From NCBI GenBank assembly GCA_900767025.1, contig CAAFXS010000053.1, positions 1 through 59,309 on the forward strand: 59,309 nt of DNA, given 5' to 3'. Below the pieces are notes generated by a model. That model worked only from the letters and a program-made list of their open reading frames with translations, ran no database searches and was not told the origin of the DNA. Shown here one piece after another: positions 33,138 through 41,755 of this stretch. The translations under genes and the position numbers were made by a program. Positions within the stretch are counted from its first letter, which is position 1. Each line of letters begins with the position of its first letter. Source of the stretch: Clostridia bacterium (GTDB taxonomy: Bacteria; Bacillota; Clostridia; Oscillospirales; Acutalibacteraceae).

Positions 33138-36098
33138 ATGCGCTATCAAATTAACAAAACTAATTATAGAGATTTTAATAAATTTGCCGAAAACCGTTTG
33201 CCACACCGCAGTTATTTTATTCCGTTTTTAAGCAGAGAAAGTCTTGACGGTACAACTTATTTAACTGAAAGATATAACAGCGATGCGGTAGTTATGCTTT
33301 CGGGTCAATGGGATTTTTATTATTATAAGCATTCATCTATGCTTCCTACTGATTTTGATACAAAAGATGTTGAATTTGACAGGGTGAATATTCCGTCCAC
33401 CTGGCAGAAAACAGGCTACGACCAAATTAACTATCTTAATTCCATGTATCCTTTCAGGTGTAATCCCCCTAAAACACCTAAAAATTGTCCCGTAGGTGTT
33501 TACCGCAAACCATTTCAGCTTGAAAAGGAAAAGGATTTTACATATTTTATTACCCTTCTCGGTGTTGGTGCTTCCCTTGATTTATATGTTAACGGTGCTT
33601 ATGTGGGCTACGGTGAGGGTAGTCACAACAGCCGTGAGTTTGATTTAACGGATTTTCTTAAAGACGGCGAAAACGAACTGCTGGCAGTTGTTTATAAATG
33701 GTCAACAGGAACATATCTTGAGTGCCAGGATATGTTTAGGGAAAACGGCATTTTCCGTGATGTATATATAACAAAACAGCCTAAGGCATATATTTATGAT
33801 TTTCAGTTTGAAACAATAAAAACCGAACAGGGCTATGACGCTTCAATTAAAATTAATGCCCATGGCGGTGAAAAGTTGACAGTTAAGGCTCAGCTTTATT
33901 CCGACAGTGAAATCATCTCGGAAATTACCGACAGTGCTGACAGTGAAATTATTATGAAAGCACTGCCTGTTGAGGAGTGGAATGCGGAACAGCCTGTTTG
34001 TTATGATTTGATTTTAACCTTGTATTCCGACGGAAAAGCACTTCAACATATTCGTCAAAAGGTTGGCTTCAGAACCATTGAGCTTGAGGGCTGCCGATAC
34101 CTTTTAAACGGTAAGGCTATTAAGCTCAAGGGCGTTAATCACCACGATACCCACCCTGTCAGGGGATATGCAATGACAACCGATGATTTGCTCAGGGACA
34201 TTGAACTGATGAAGGAGTACAATGTTAACTGCGTGCGTACCTCTCACTATCCGCCCGACCCGATTTTTGTAACAATGTGCGATATGTACGGTATCTATGT
34301 TGTTGACGAGGCTGATATTGAAACTCACGGATGCTTTGTGCGAAACATAGATTTAATAAGCAATAATCCAAAATGGGAAAAGCACTATATTGACCGTGTT
34401 TCAGCTCTCTTTGAGCGTGACAAAAATAATCCCTGCATTGTTATGTGGTCCTTGGGTAATGAGGCAGGCGGAATTAAAAATTTTGATGCCTGCTACGAAT
34501 ATTTGAAAACAAAAACAAATATCCCTGTTCACTACGAGCCTGCCTGCCGAAGCGAGCGTGTGCGTTACGATATTTTAGCGTACTTCTATACTTCGACCGA
34601 GGAAATGCGGGCGCTTGCAAGAGGGGAGTGGAAGGACCCACGCAATTATGACGCACCGTTTTTCCTTTGCGAATATGCTCACAGTATGGGTGTAGGTCCC
34701 GGCGGACTTGATGAATACTGGGATGTTATTTACAGTGATGACCGATTTTTAGGCGGATGCATTTGGGAATGGGCAGACCATTCTCATTATGACGAAAATG
34801 CAAAATACAAATACACCTACGGCGGTGACCACGGCGATAGGCTTAATAACGGTAATTTCTGTTGTGACGGTCTTTTTTATCCCGACAGAACGCCGTCGTC
34901 AAGTGCACTTTGTATGAAAAATGTTTACAGTCCGCTAAAGACTTTTTACAAAAACGGCAAGCTTTTTGTTCGTAATACAAATTATTTTACTGACAGTACA
35001 GGTGTTTCCATAACCTGCACATTGCTGAAAAACGGTGAAAGCACAGTGCTCTTTGAAAGTGATGAGCCTGTTTTGCCCCAAAAAGCAATTCAGCTTCCTA
35101 TTAAAACGGATATTGATGATACAGACGATGTTTTCCTTATCCTAAAATACACAAAGCCTGACGGAAGTGAGCTTGCCCGTGAGCAGATTGCTTTGAACGA
35201 ATACCTGCCGGATAGTAATTTTGTAAACAAAAAGCATAGCTGGACTGAAAATAAAAGACAAAGATGCCTTAAATGTAATAACGGCAAAATGCTTTGGGAT
35301 AAGAACGGAAGGCTCATCAGTATAACCGATAAAAAGGGAAATGATGTTTTGTCTGCAAATTCCAATGGCTTTGAGCCGTCGCTTTACCAGGCAGTAATTG
35401 ATAACCACGCATATATTGCTCCTGCCCTTAAAAAATCAGGGCTTGACAGTATCAAGGCACAAAGGATTAAGTGCAAATTTGACGAGCACCTTAATTCCGT
35501 TAGCGAAAATATTGTTATGACTGCAAAAGGAAAAAGACTTTTTAAGGTCCAGATTCATCAAAAAGCAGTTGAGAATAATGCCGTTTGCGTAACCGCAACA
35601 TTTACAAGTCTTTCAAAAAAGCCCCTTGATATGCTTCAAATGGGTCTTACCTTAAAACTTAACGGCAGCTATAATAGTGTGCGCTACTACGGAATGGGAG
35701 AAACGGAAAGCTATTGCGATTTTTCCTGCCAGGATGTAATGGGCGTTTACGAAACCACGGCCGATAAAATGTATATCGAAAATATCAAGCCTCAGGAATC
35801 AGGAAATCACAATAAAGTCCGCTGGGCGGAAATTACCGATGATAAGGGCAACGGAATAAGAATTACCGCTCTAAAGCAGGCTCTGAATTTCAAAGCAGTT
35901 AATGTTGATGAGGAAAATCTGCGAAAAGCCAAGCATATTGAGGATGTTGTCAGAACAGATAAAACCACACTTCACATTAACGGCTTTATGAGGGGTATAG
36001 GCTCCAACAGCTGCGGACCCGATACCGCCGACAGATACAAAAGAGTTATGCATCTCGGAGAAAGCTTTACATATTCCTTTAAGCTTGAATTGATATAA
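33138..36098 (+). CDS. GH2 beta-galactosidase (LacZ type)
   Basis: A 986-residue five-domain GH2 enzyme. The jelly-roll begins at DGTTYL/SGQWDFYYY and includes NIPSTWQKTGYD. KGVNHHDTHPVRGYA starts the barrel. MWSLGNEAGG holds the acid/base Glu442, and FLCEYAHSMG holds the nucleophile Glu512. A Bgal_small_N-like C-terminal domain follows, including VRYYGMGETESYCD. Length and domain order match LacZ (about 1,020 residues). It is the last gene of the plus-strand operon and is followed by a strong terminator at 36102-36130. No export signal is seen. Confidence 0.94.
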   Translation: MRYQINKTNYRDFNKFAENRLPHRSYFIPFLSRESLDGTTYLTERYNSDAVVMLSGQWDFYYYKHSSMLPTDFDTKDVEFDRVNIPSTWQKTGYDQINYLNSMYPFRCNPPKTPKNCPVGVYRKPFQLEKEKDFTYFITLLGVGASLDLYVNGAYVGYGEGSHNSREFDLTDFLKDGENELLAVVYKWSTGTYLECQDMFRENGIFRDVYITKQPKAYIYDFQFETIKTEQGYDASIKINAHGGEKLTVKAQLYSDSEIISEITDSADSEIIMKALPVEEWNAEQPVCYDLILTLYSDGKALQHIRQKVGFRTIELEGCRYLLNGKAIKLKGVNHHDTHPVRGYAMTTDDLLRDIELMKEYNVNCVRTSHYPPDPIFVTMCDMYGIYVVDEADIETHGCFVRNIDLISNNPKWEKHYIDRVSALFERDKNNPCIVMWSLGNEAGGIKNFDACYEYLKTKTNIPVHYEPACRSERVRYDILAYFYTSTEEMRALARGEWKDPRNYDAPFFLCEYAHSMGVGPGGLDEYWDVIYSDDRFLGGCIWEWADHSHYDENAKYKYTYGGDHGDRLNNGNFCCDGLFYPDRTPSSSALCMKNVYSPLKTFYKNGKLFVRNTNYFTDSTGVSITCTLLKNGESTVLFESDEPVLPQKAIQLPIKTDIDDTDDVFLILKYTKPDGSELAREQIALNEYLPDSNFVNKKHSWTENKRQRCLKCNNGKMLWDKNGRLISITDKKGNDVLSANSNGFEPSLYQAVIDNHAYIAPALKKSGLDSIKAQRIKCKFDEHLNSVSENIVMTAKGKRLFKVQIHQKAVENNAVCVTATFTSLSKKPLDMLQMGLTLKLNGSYNSVRYYGMGETESYCDFSCQDVMGVYETTADKMYIENIKPQESGNHNKVRWAEITDDKGNGIRITALKQALNFKAVNVDEENLRKAKHIEDVVRTDKTTLHINGFMRGIGSNSCGPDTADRYKRVMHLGESFTYSFKLELI

Positions 36099-36101
36099 AA
36101 A

Positions 36102-36130
36102 ACACAGCTCGGATTTTATCCGAGCTGTGT
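36102..36130. terminator. Perfect bidirectional terminator between GH2 and GH95
   Basis: A 13-base perfect stem (ACACAGCTCGGAT with ATCCGAGCTGTGT) around a TTT loop lies between the convergent GH2 and GH95 stop codons, with an A-rich left flank. Confidence 0.85.
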
Positions 36131-38209
36131 TCAGGCTTTTTCAACAGATATACGCTGACCTTTCTCAAAGTTTATTTCAATCAATTCCTGATTGTAAATA
36201 ATATTTTTATCATAAGATAAAACGCATTTATCATAAGGGTTTTTGAGTATTGCTTTTCCGCCGCTTTCACTGAAAATTTCAATATCAGTAATATTTCCGT
36301 TATCAGTTTTTGCAGATACCAAAAATCCTCCGTCGGCACGCAGATTTTTAAAGCTACAGGAAATATCCTTGTCCCAGTTAGGAAAAATTTTGATTATTCC
36401 GTCATAGCTTTGCAATGCCATTTCGTTAAGGGTTGAGGCGGTAAGACTGCAGTTTTCAAGGCATCCGCCGCCGTGGAGCATTAACAGATTAGGCTGCTGA
36501 AATTTATCGTAATTCTGCTTAAGCCTTTTGATAATGAGCTTCGGGTCAATGCCCAGCCTTACGGCACAGGGAAAAATCGAATTTGTGGCATTGTCATCAA
36601 ACCATCTGTTGTTTACGGAAAATGTGTTTTGTGCGATTTTAAGCATTTCAGCATCTCTGTTTAAATTACCCTGACCGGCAGGGTAAATATGCTGAAGGCA
36701 AAGGAAATTACCGTTGTTCCAAGCCATTCCTTTTTCGGTGTAGCGGAAAACCTTTTTGAATTTCTTGTGAAATGTGGGATAACTGCTGATATGAGTTAAG
36801 ATGTGCTCCCATTTTTCACGCTTATCTTCATCTTCACAAAGAGCTTCCGAAATATCAAGCAATGTTGCGAAAATCATTCTAACAAGCCCTAAGGATAAAA
36901 GATTATTTTTTGCGTGAATGTGTTTTCTGTAGGTGAATGGCTTAAAATTATCAATATAGTACGGAACCTCGTGTATAGCGTCGTCATAGATAACATATCT
37001 GCCCTTTTCAAAAACCAGATAGTCCTCCCAAAATTCGCCAACCTCTTTCAAAAACGGATAAATATGCCTTTCGGCAAAGTCCGTATCTCTTGTGCTGTTC
37101 CAACGCATAACCATTATAATAGCGGCGTAGGAGGCATTACTCTTTTGCCCCAAAAACATTTTTTCATATTCCTCGGGGTTGTCACGGTATTCCGAAAACA
37201 GTCCCTTTGGAAGTAATCCAACTGGATAGAATATACCGTTGCAGTTTAAACATTTTTTTGCATATTCTCTGCCTCTGGGAACAAATTCCTCAAGAGGTGC
37301 AAAATAGCAGTCGCTGAGTTCAGGATGATTTGAGGAAAATACTGCATAAAAGGGTGCCTCGTAATTGTAGTTCAAATGATAGTCGCCGTGCCACCGCTCT
37401 GTTTCTGTTGTGATGAAATTGCCGTAAATACCCGGCGGGAAATTGATGTTTCTTGCACATATTGCAAGGTGATACTGACAGGCGTACCAATTCAGCTCCA
37501 GCTGTTCATCATCTATGTTAAATTCCGATTTGCTGTAAAAATCCTTCCACCAGTCATAATGCTGATTTTTCTCATTCTTATAAAGCTCTTCATCAAATTC
37601 GGCAAGATGTGATATTACATCGTTTTCAAATGTATCACTGTCAAAATTTGTTGAGACGCTGAGAACATATTTGCTTTCGGCAAATTTACGAATACCTGCA
37701 CTTACCTTGCAGGCAAAGGCAAGCTCATTGTTTTGAAAAACACGGGTAACCATATGTATACCGTCGTTATTCTCTTCCTTAAATTCATCTGCATTGCAGT
37801 TGAAAACCTTAAAGCCGGGTTTTGAAATAAGTCCTTCGCTGCTTGAATTTACTTCAAAAAATATATCGTTTTTAACTGCACAAACAATAATTTTTATCTC
37901 AGCGTATTCTTCGCCGTAAGTGAAGCGGCAAAATATCTCACCCTCGTCCATACGCTGTTCGGCATAATAGTTGTTATACAGATTTTTAGGTATGTCAAAA
38001 TCTACATATCCCAGGGGTTTAATTCCGCCGTCGGAATCGGGGTGCTCGTTAGCTTTCCAAAGGTCACATTTGGCAATAAAGACCCTTAAGCCTTTATCAC
38101 TGTTTCCCAGAATAACGGATAAATCTCCGTTACCTGCCAAGGCACCGTCGGGGATTGACTCTTTTCCGGAGCGTTTAGGCTTGGTTGTTATAACTACCGT
38201 GTGCTTCAT
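36131..38209 (-). CDS. GH95-like alpha-L-fucosidase/alpha-L-galactosidase
   Basis: The 692-residue protein has the N-terminal beta domain of GH95 (IPDGALAGNGDLSVILGN corresponds to the PxGNGxxGAxxxG block). The (alpha/alpha)6 barrel contains RWHGDYHLNYNYEAPF, keeping the two asparagines (LNxN) used by this family to activate water. SLTASTLNEMALQSYDGIIKIFP, then a DGGFLVSA segment, forms the typical C-terminal end. The usual MNYW after the asparagines is changed to APFY, so the sugar pocket may differ from strict fucosidases. Known GH95 members cleave alpha-1,2-L-Fuc or alpha-L-Gal. It is monocistronic, convergent to GH2, and cytoplasmic. Confidence 0.82.
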   Translation of the reverse strand: MKHTVVITTKPKRSGKESIPDGALAGNGDLSVILGNSDKGLRVFIAKCDLWKANEHPDSDGGIKPLGYVDFDIPKNLYNNYYAEQRMDEGEIFCRFTYGEEYAEIKIIVCAVKNDIFFEVNSSSEGLISKPGFKVFNCNADEFKEENNDGIHMVTRVFQNNELAFACKVSAGIRKFAESKYVLSVSTNFDSDTFENDVISHLAEFDEELYKNEKNQHYDWWKDFYSKSEFNIDDEQLELNWYACQYHLAICARNINFPPGIYGNFITTETERWHGDYHLNYNYEAPFYAVFSSNHPELSDCYFAPLEEFVPRGREYAKKCLNCNGIFYPVGLLPKGLFSEYRDNPEEYEKMFLGQKSNASYAAIIMVMRWNSTRDTDFAERHIYPFLKEVGEFWEDYLVFEKGRYVIYDDAIHEVPYYIDNFKPFTYRKHIHAKNNLLSLGLVRMIFATLLDISEALCEDEDKREKWEHILTHISSYPTFHKKFKKVFRYTEKGMAWNNGNFLCLQHIYPAGQGNLNRDAEMLKIAQNTFSVNNRWFDDNATNSIFPCAVRLGIDPKLIIKRLKQNYDKFQQPNLLMLHGGGCLENCSLTASTLNEMALQSYDGIIKIFPNWDKDISCSFKNLRADGGFLVSAKTDNGNITDIEIFSESGGKAILKNPYDKCVLSYDKNIIYNQELIEINFEKGQRISVEKA

Positions 38210-38238
38210 AGCAGTTTTCTCCTTGTTGCATTTTTTAC

Positions 38239-38247
38239 ATTATAGCA
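38239..38247 (-). promoter_or_regulatory. Extended -10 element upstream of GH95
   Basis: On the minus strand TGCTATAAT gives an extended -10 hexamer, about 30 bases before the GH95 ATG at 38209. No convincing -35 is seen. Confidence 0.4.
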
Positions 38248-38352
38248 TATTCTTTCCAAACTTAAAACACAATTGATTAATTTGTATGCAACAGATTTAA
38301 CTCAGTCTGTTAATTATAGAATAGAATTTTAATATAAACCGGAGGTTTGTTT

Positions 38353-40506
38353 ATGAAAAATTGGGTTGTTTACGGTGCAAACACACTTGCTGAAATAATA
38401 CATTCGGCAGGCAAAATAGTTTTACAAAACGGGCTTGTCCGCCGTGAAATTGAGCTTCAGGGCTGTAAAACATCTTCTTTTTTCAATTTACAAAAGAATG
38501 TTGAGCTTATAGATGCACCGAAGGGTGATTTTGAAATATGGATAGATAAAAAGGCTTATAATGCAGAGTGCTTTGATTTTTCCGAATACAGGCTTGTTAC
38601 CTGTGAGGAAAGAGTACCCTTTAAAAAATCACCCACAATGACCTATGACGGCACTTATCCACCGCCGGGCAAGGCAGTAGAGATTTGCTATGTGGGTAAA
38701 GAATTGCCTTTGTCGGTAACTGTCAGATATGAAATCTACGACGGTATGCCTGTTGTTATGAAACGCATTACCGTTAGAAATACTGCTGACGACACATTAA
38801 CTGTTGATAATATCGCAACTGATGTTATGCAGATTACACAAAACAGAGATACCATTTTTGTGGACAGCGACTATAACTCAACAACACAGTTTTTTGGACT
38901 TGAGCTTTCAAAGTATGCCAAAAATTATGCACGCTTCCGTTATGATTACCTTGAGGTTGCACCGCTTTACCGTATGAATGTTAAGCTTTCACAGGGCGGT
39001 GAGCTTTCATCAATCTGTGCCTTTGAGCTTCTGTTTGCCAATGATTACTATGAGCACAGATTAATTGAGGTTAAGGAAATGTACCGCCGTGTTGCACCCT
39101 GGTGCACTGATAATGTGCTGTTTTTCCATCTTATTTCCAACAGCAGCAGGACTATCCGCAAGGCTGTTGACCAGTGTGCCGAAATCGGACTTGAAATGAT
39201 TATTCAGTCCTTCGGTTCAGGTGTGAATATGGAAAGCGATAATGAACGTTACCTTAACCGAATGAAAAAAGCCTATGACTACGGTCACTCAAAAGGACTT
39301 CGTATGGGTGCATATACCTTAGCTTATGTTAAAAACTACCGTCCTGTAAAGGGTGACGAGGCGCTTAACCACGACGGCAGTCATATTTGCCGTTGCCTTG
39401 CCTGTGACTGGGCAGAGCAGTATATGAAAAATGTTGTTCGCTTTATTGATAGGACAGGTGCAGACGCCGTTGAAATTGACGGTCCTTACGGTATGCTTAT
39501 GTGCTCCGGCGGTAAAACCCATCATCATGATGATTTCACTGATTCTCAGTATAAGCAGTGGAAACGCTCGGTGGTTGACTGGTATCAGGAGCTTAAACAG
39601 CGTGGTATCTACATAAATGCACCTGACTGGCATTTCCTTAACGGTATCAACAGATGCGGTGTGGGATATGAGGAAATTGCTTTTTCAGAAAAGCGTGCCG
39701 AACAGCTTATAACCTCCCGTATCTATTACTATAAAGGCACATTTGACAAAAATCCCTCACAGGGCTGGGGCTTTTTGCCGCTTAATGTTTATCACGGCGG
39801 CGGAAAGAATGCTCAATTTTTCCCAACTGAGCAAAATGCCTTTGAATTTGATTGGGCACTTGCTCAGCTTACTGCCGCAGGTGTTTGGCCTACTATAAGA
39901 GGCAGAAAGGTTTATGATTCCGAAAAAGGTAAAGAAATTTTCAAAAAGTGGGTTAGTATTTTCAAGGAATACCGAGATGTGCTCAACGGCATTACAGTTC
40001 ATTTTATGCCCCCACGCATCAATCCCGAAAAGCCCGACAGAACAACCTGTATTGACGCAATTATGAATCAGCTTCCTTATGGTGATAAGAGAGGCTTTGT
40101 AATGTTCTTTAACCAAACTGACAATGAGATAACACAGGAGGTTACCGTACCTGTTTACTACACAGGACTTACAGAGCTTTCCGAGCCACCTGCACCCTTT
40201 GAAAATACGAAAAACTCTGACGTTAAATATCCTCTTTACGGTGAGGAAATTGCACCCCTTGTAATCAAAGCACGTGACGGTTCAAGCAGGACCTATATAA
40301 CTGACGAAAAGGTTATTGACAAGCCTATTCCTCCTTGGCCCGAAGCAGAGCTTACCGAGTGTGAAATCTGTATTTCAAAGGAGGACAAGGAGCCTGTTAA
40401 TTACAGAATTGATACAAACGGAAATATTAAGATGAAAATTACATTGCCGCCGATGTCATATCAGTGGTATGTTTTGAGAGAGCCAGAGAAAGGAAGCAAA
40501 AACTAA
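38353..40506 (+). CDS. Clan GH-D-like TIM-barrel hydrolase (alpha-galactosidase-like), family uncertain
   Basis: The start is ATG 38353, with GGAGG seven bases upstream; an ATG at 38347 is too close to it. The 717-residue product has a large N-terminal beta-supersandwich (about 1-260). The barrel contains EMIIQSFGSGVNMES, GLRMGAYTLAYVK, ADAVEIDGPYGMLMC and GIYINAPDWHFLNG. The aspartates of EIDG and APDW are candidate nucleophile and acid/base by analogy with GH36/GH27. An unusual HHHDD run follows GGKT. I cannot place it in a CAZy family with certainty. Its stop overlaps the next start (TAATG), so the two proteins are made together. Confidence 0.65.
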   Translation: MKNWVVYGANTLAEIIHSAGKIVLQNGLVRREIELQGCKTSSFFNLQKNVELIDAPKGDFEIWIDKKAYNAECFDFSEYRLVTCEERVPFKKSPTMTYDGTYPPPGKAVEICYVGKELPLSVTVRYEIYDGMPVVMKRITVRNTADDTLTVDNIATDVMQITQNRDTIFVDSDYNSTTQFFGLELSKYAKNYARFRYDYLEVAPLYRMNVKLSQGGELSSICAFELLFANDYYEHRLIEVKEMYRRVAPWCTDNVLFFHLISNSSRTIRKAVDQCAEIGLEMIIQSFGSGVNMESDNERYLNRMKKAYDYGHSKGLRMGAYTLAYVKNYRPVKGDEALNHDGSHICRCLACDWAEQYMKNVVRFIDRTGADAVEIDGPYGMLMCSGGKTHHHDDFTDSQYKQWKRSVVDWYQELKQRGIYINAPDWHFLNGINRCGVGYEEIAFSEKRAEQLITSRIYYYKGTFDKNPSQGWGFLPLNVYHGGGKNAQFFPTEQNAFEFDWALAQLTAAGVWPTIRGRKVYDSEKGKEIFKKWVSIFKEYRDVLNGITVHFMPPRINPEKPDRTTCIDAIMNQLPYGDKRGFVMFFNQTDNEITQEVTVPVYYTGLTELSEPPAPFENTKNSDVKYPLYGEEIAPLVIKARDGSSRTYITDEKVIDKPIPPWPEAELTECEICISKEDKEPVNYRIDTNGNIKMKITLPPMSYQWYVLREPEKGSKN

Positions 40507-41744
40507 TGGAAAAAATAATCAAAGTAGGCGTTATCGGTTTAGGACAAAGAGGTATGCAGTTAATTGAGCCTATGCTGAAAATGGATGACGTTCAGGTAAT
40601 TGCAGTATGTGATACATATGAGGATAGAGTTGACAATGCCACAAATGTAGTTGTTGAGGCAGGCTTTGATGAGCCCTTTAAAGCAGGTAATTATGAAGAT
40701 GTCTTAAATCTTGAATCACTTGATGCAGTAGTTATTGCAACATCATGGGAGCGTCATATCGAAATTGCCATTGAGGCTATGAAAAAAGGAATTTTCACCG
40801 CGATGGAGGTTGGCGGAACATATAATATTCAGGAGTGCTTTGATTTAGTTCAGGCTTATGAGGATACAAAAACGCCCTTCTTCTTCCTTGAAAACTGCTG
40901 TTACGGTCAGAGAGAGCTTATGTGTCTTAATATGGCACGTCAGGGCGCTTTCGGTGAGATTGTTCATTGTGACGGTGCATATAAGCACGATTTAAGAAAC
41001 GAGGTTTCCTTCGGCAAGGAAAACCGTCATTACCGCCTTTCTCATTATAAGGAGCACAACTGTGAAAACTATCCAACACACGATTTAGGACCGATAGCAA
41101 AAATTCTCGGTATTAACCGTGGAAACCGTATGCTCCGTCTTGTTTCCGTTGCCAGCAAGGCGTGCGGACTTCACGAATATATTAAAGAGCATAAGGCTGA
41201 CGATGAAGAGCTGATGAATACTGAGTTTATGCAGGGTGATATTGTCACAACAATTATCACCTGTGAAAACGGCGAAACGATAACACTTACTCTTGATACC
41301 ACTCTGCCAAGAGTTTACAGCCGTAATTTCACAGTTCACGGCACAAAGGGTATGTATCAGGAGGACGGCGACTATGTTTTTCTTGAAAAGGATATTGAGG
41401 GCAATGTTGCCGAGATAGATATGAACCCTCAAAAAATTTGGAAAAATGCCGACAAATATGCCGAAGAATACGATAACGATTTGTGGAAGCATAAGTCAAA
41501 GGGAATGATTGAAAGCGGTCACGGCGGAATGGATTATCTCGTTTTGCGTTCTATGATAAATTCCGCAAAGGGTGAAACCTTGCCTGCTATTGATGTATAT
41601 GATGCGGCGGCGTGGATGTGTATTACCGCTTTGTCGGAAAAATCAATCCAAAACGGTAATATCCCTGTTGAAATTCCCGATTTCACAAACGGTAAGTATA
41701 AAAACAGAACTGACAAATCTACGGGCAAATATGCTCTTGATTAA
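40506..41744 (+). CDS. Gfo/Idh/MocA-fold protein, GH109-like
   Basis: The start is ATG 40506, overlapping the previous stop and preceded by AAAGGAAG, giving 412 residues. The N-terminal Rossmann domain shows KVGVIGLGQRGMQLIEPM and ICD-like AVCDTYEDR. The second domain has FFFLENCCYGQRELMCLNMARQGAFGEI, then NYPTHDLGPIAKILGINRGNRM and a VSVASKACGLHEY segment. YPTHxLGPxxxxxxINRGxR is the pattern I associate with GH109 alpha-N-acetylgalactosaminidases, which hydrolyse via an NAD+ redox cycle. Ordinary sugar dehydrogenases of the same fold lack that exact block. It is cytoplasmic, unlike many Bacteroidetes GH109 proteins. Function as glycosidase is likely but unproven. Confidence 0.75.
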   Translation: MEKIIKVGVIGLGQRGMQLIEPMLKMDDVQVIAVCDTYEDRVDNATNVVVEAGFDEPFKAGNYEDVLNLESLDAVVIATSWERHIEIAIEAMKKGIFTAMEVGGTYNIQECFDLVQAYEDTKTPFFFLENCCYGQRELMCLNMARQGAFGEIVHCDGAYKHDLRNEVSFGKENRHYRLSHYKEHNCENYPTHDLGPIAKILGINRGNRMLRLVSVASKACGLHEYIKEHKADDEELMNTEFMQGDIVTTIITCENGETITLTLDTTLPRVYSRNFTVHGTKGMYQEDGDYVFLEKDIEGNVAEIDMNPQKIWKNADKYAEEYDNDLWKHKSKGMIESGHGGMDYLVLRSMINSAKGETLPAIDVYDAAAWMCITALSEKSIQNGNIPVEIPDFTNGKYKNRTDKSTGKYALD

Positions 41745-41755
41745 GGAGATATTGT

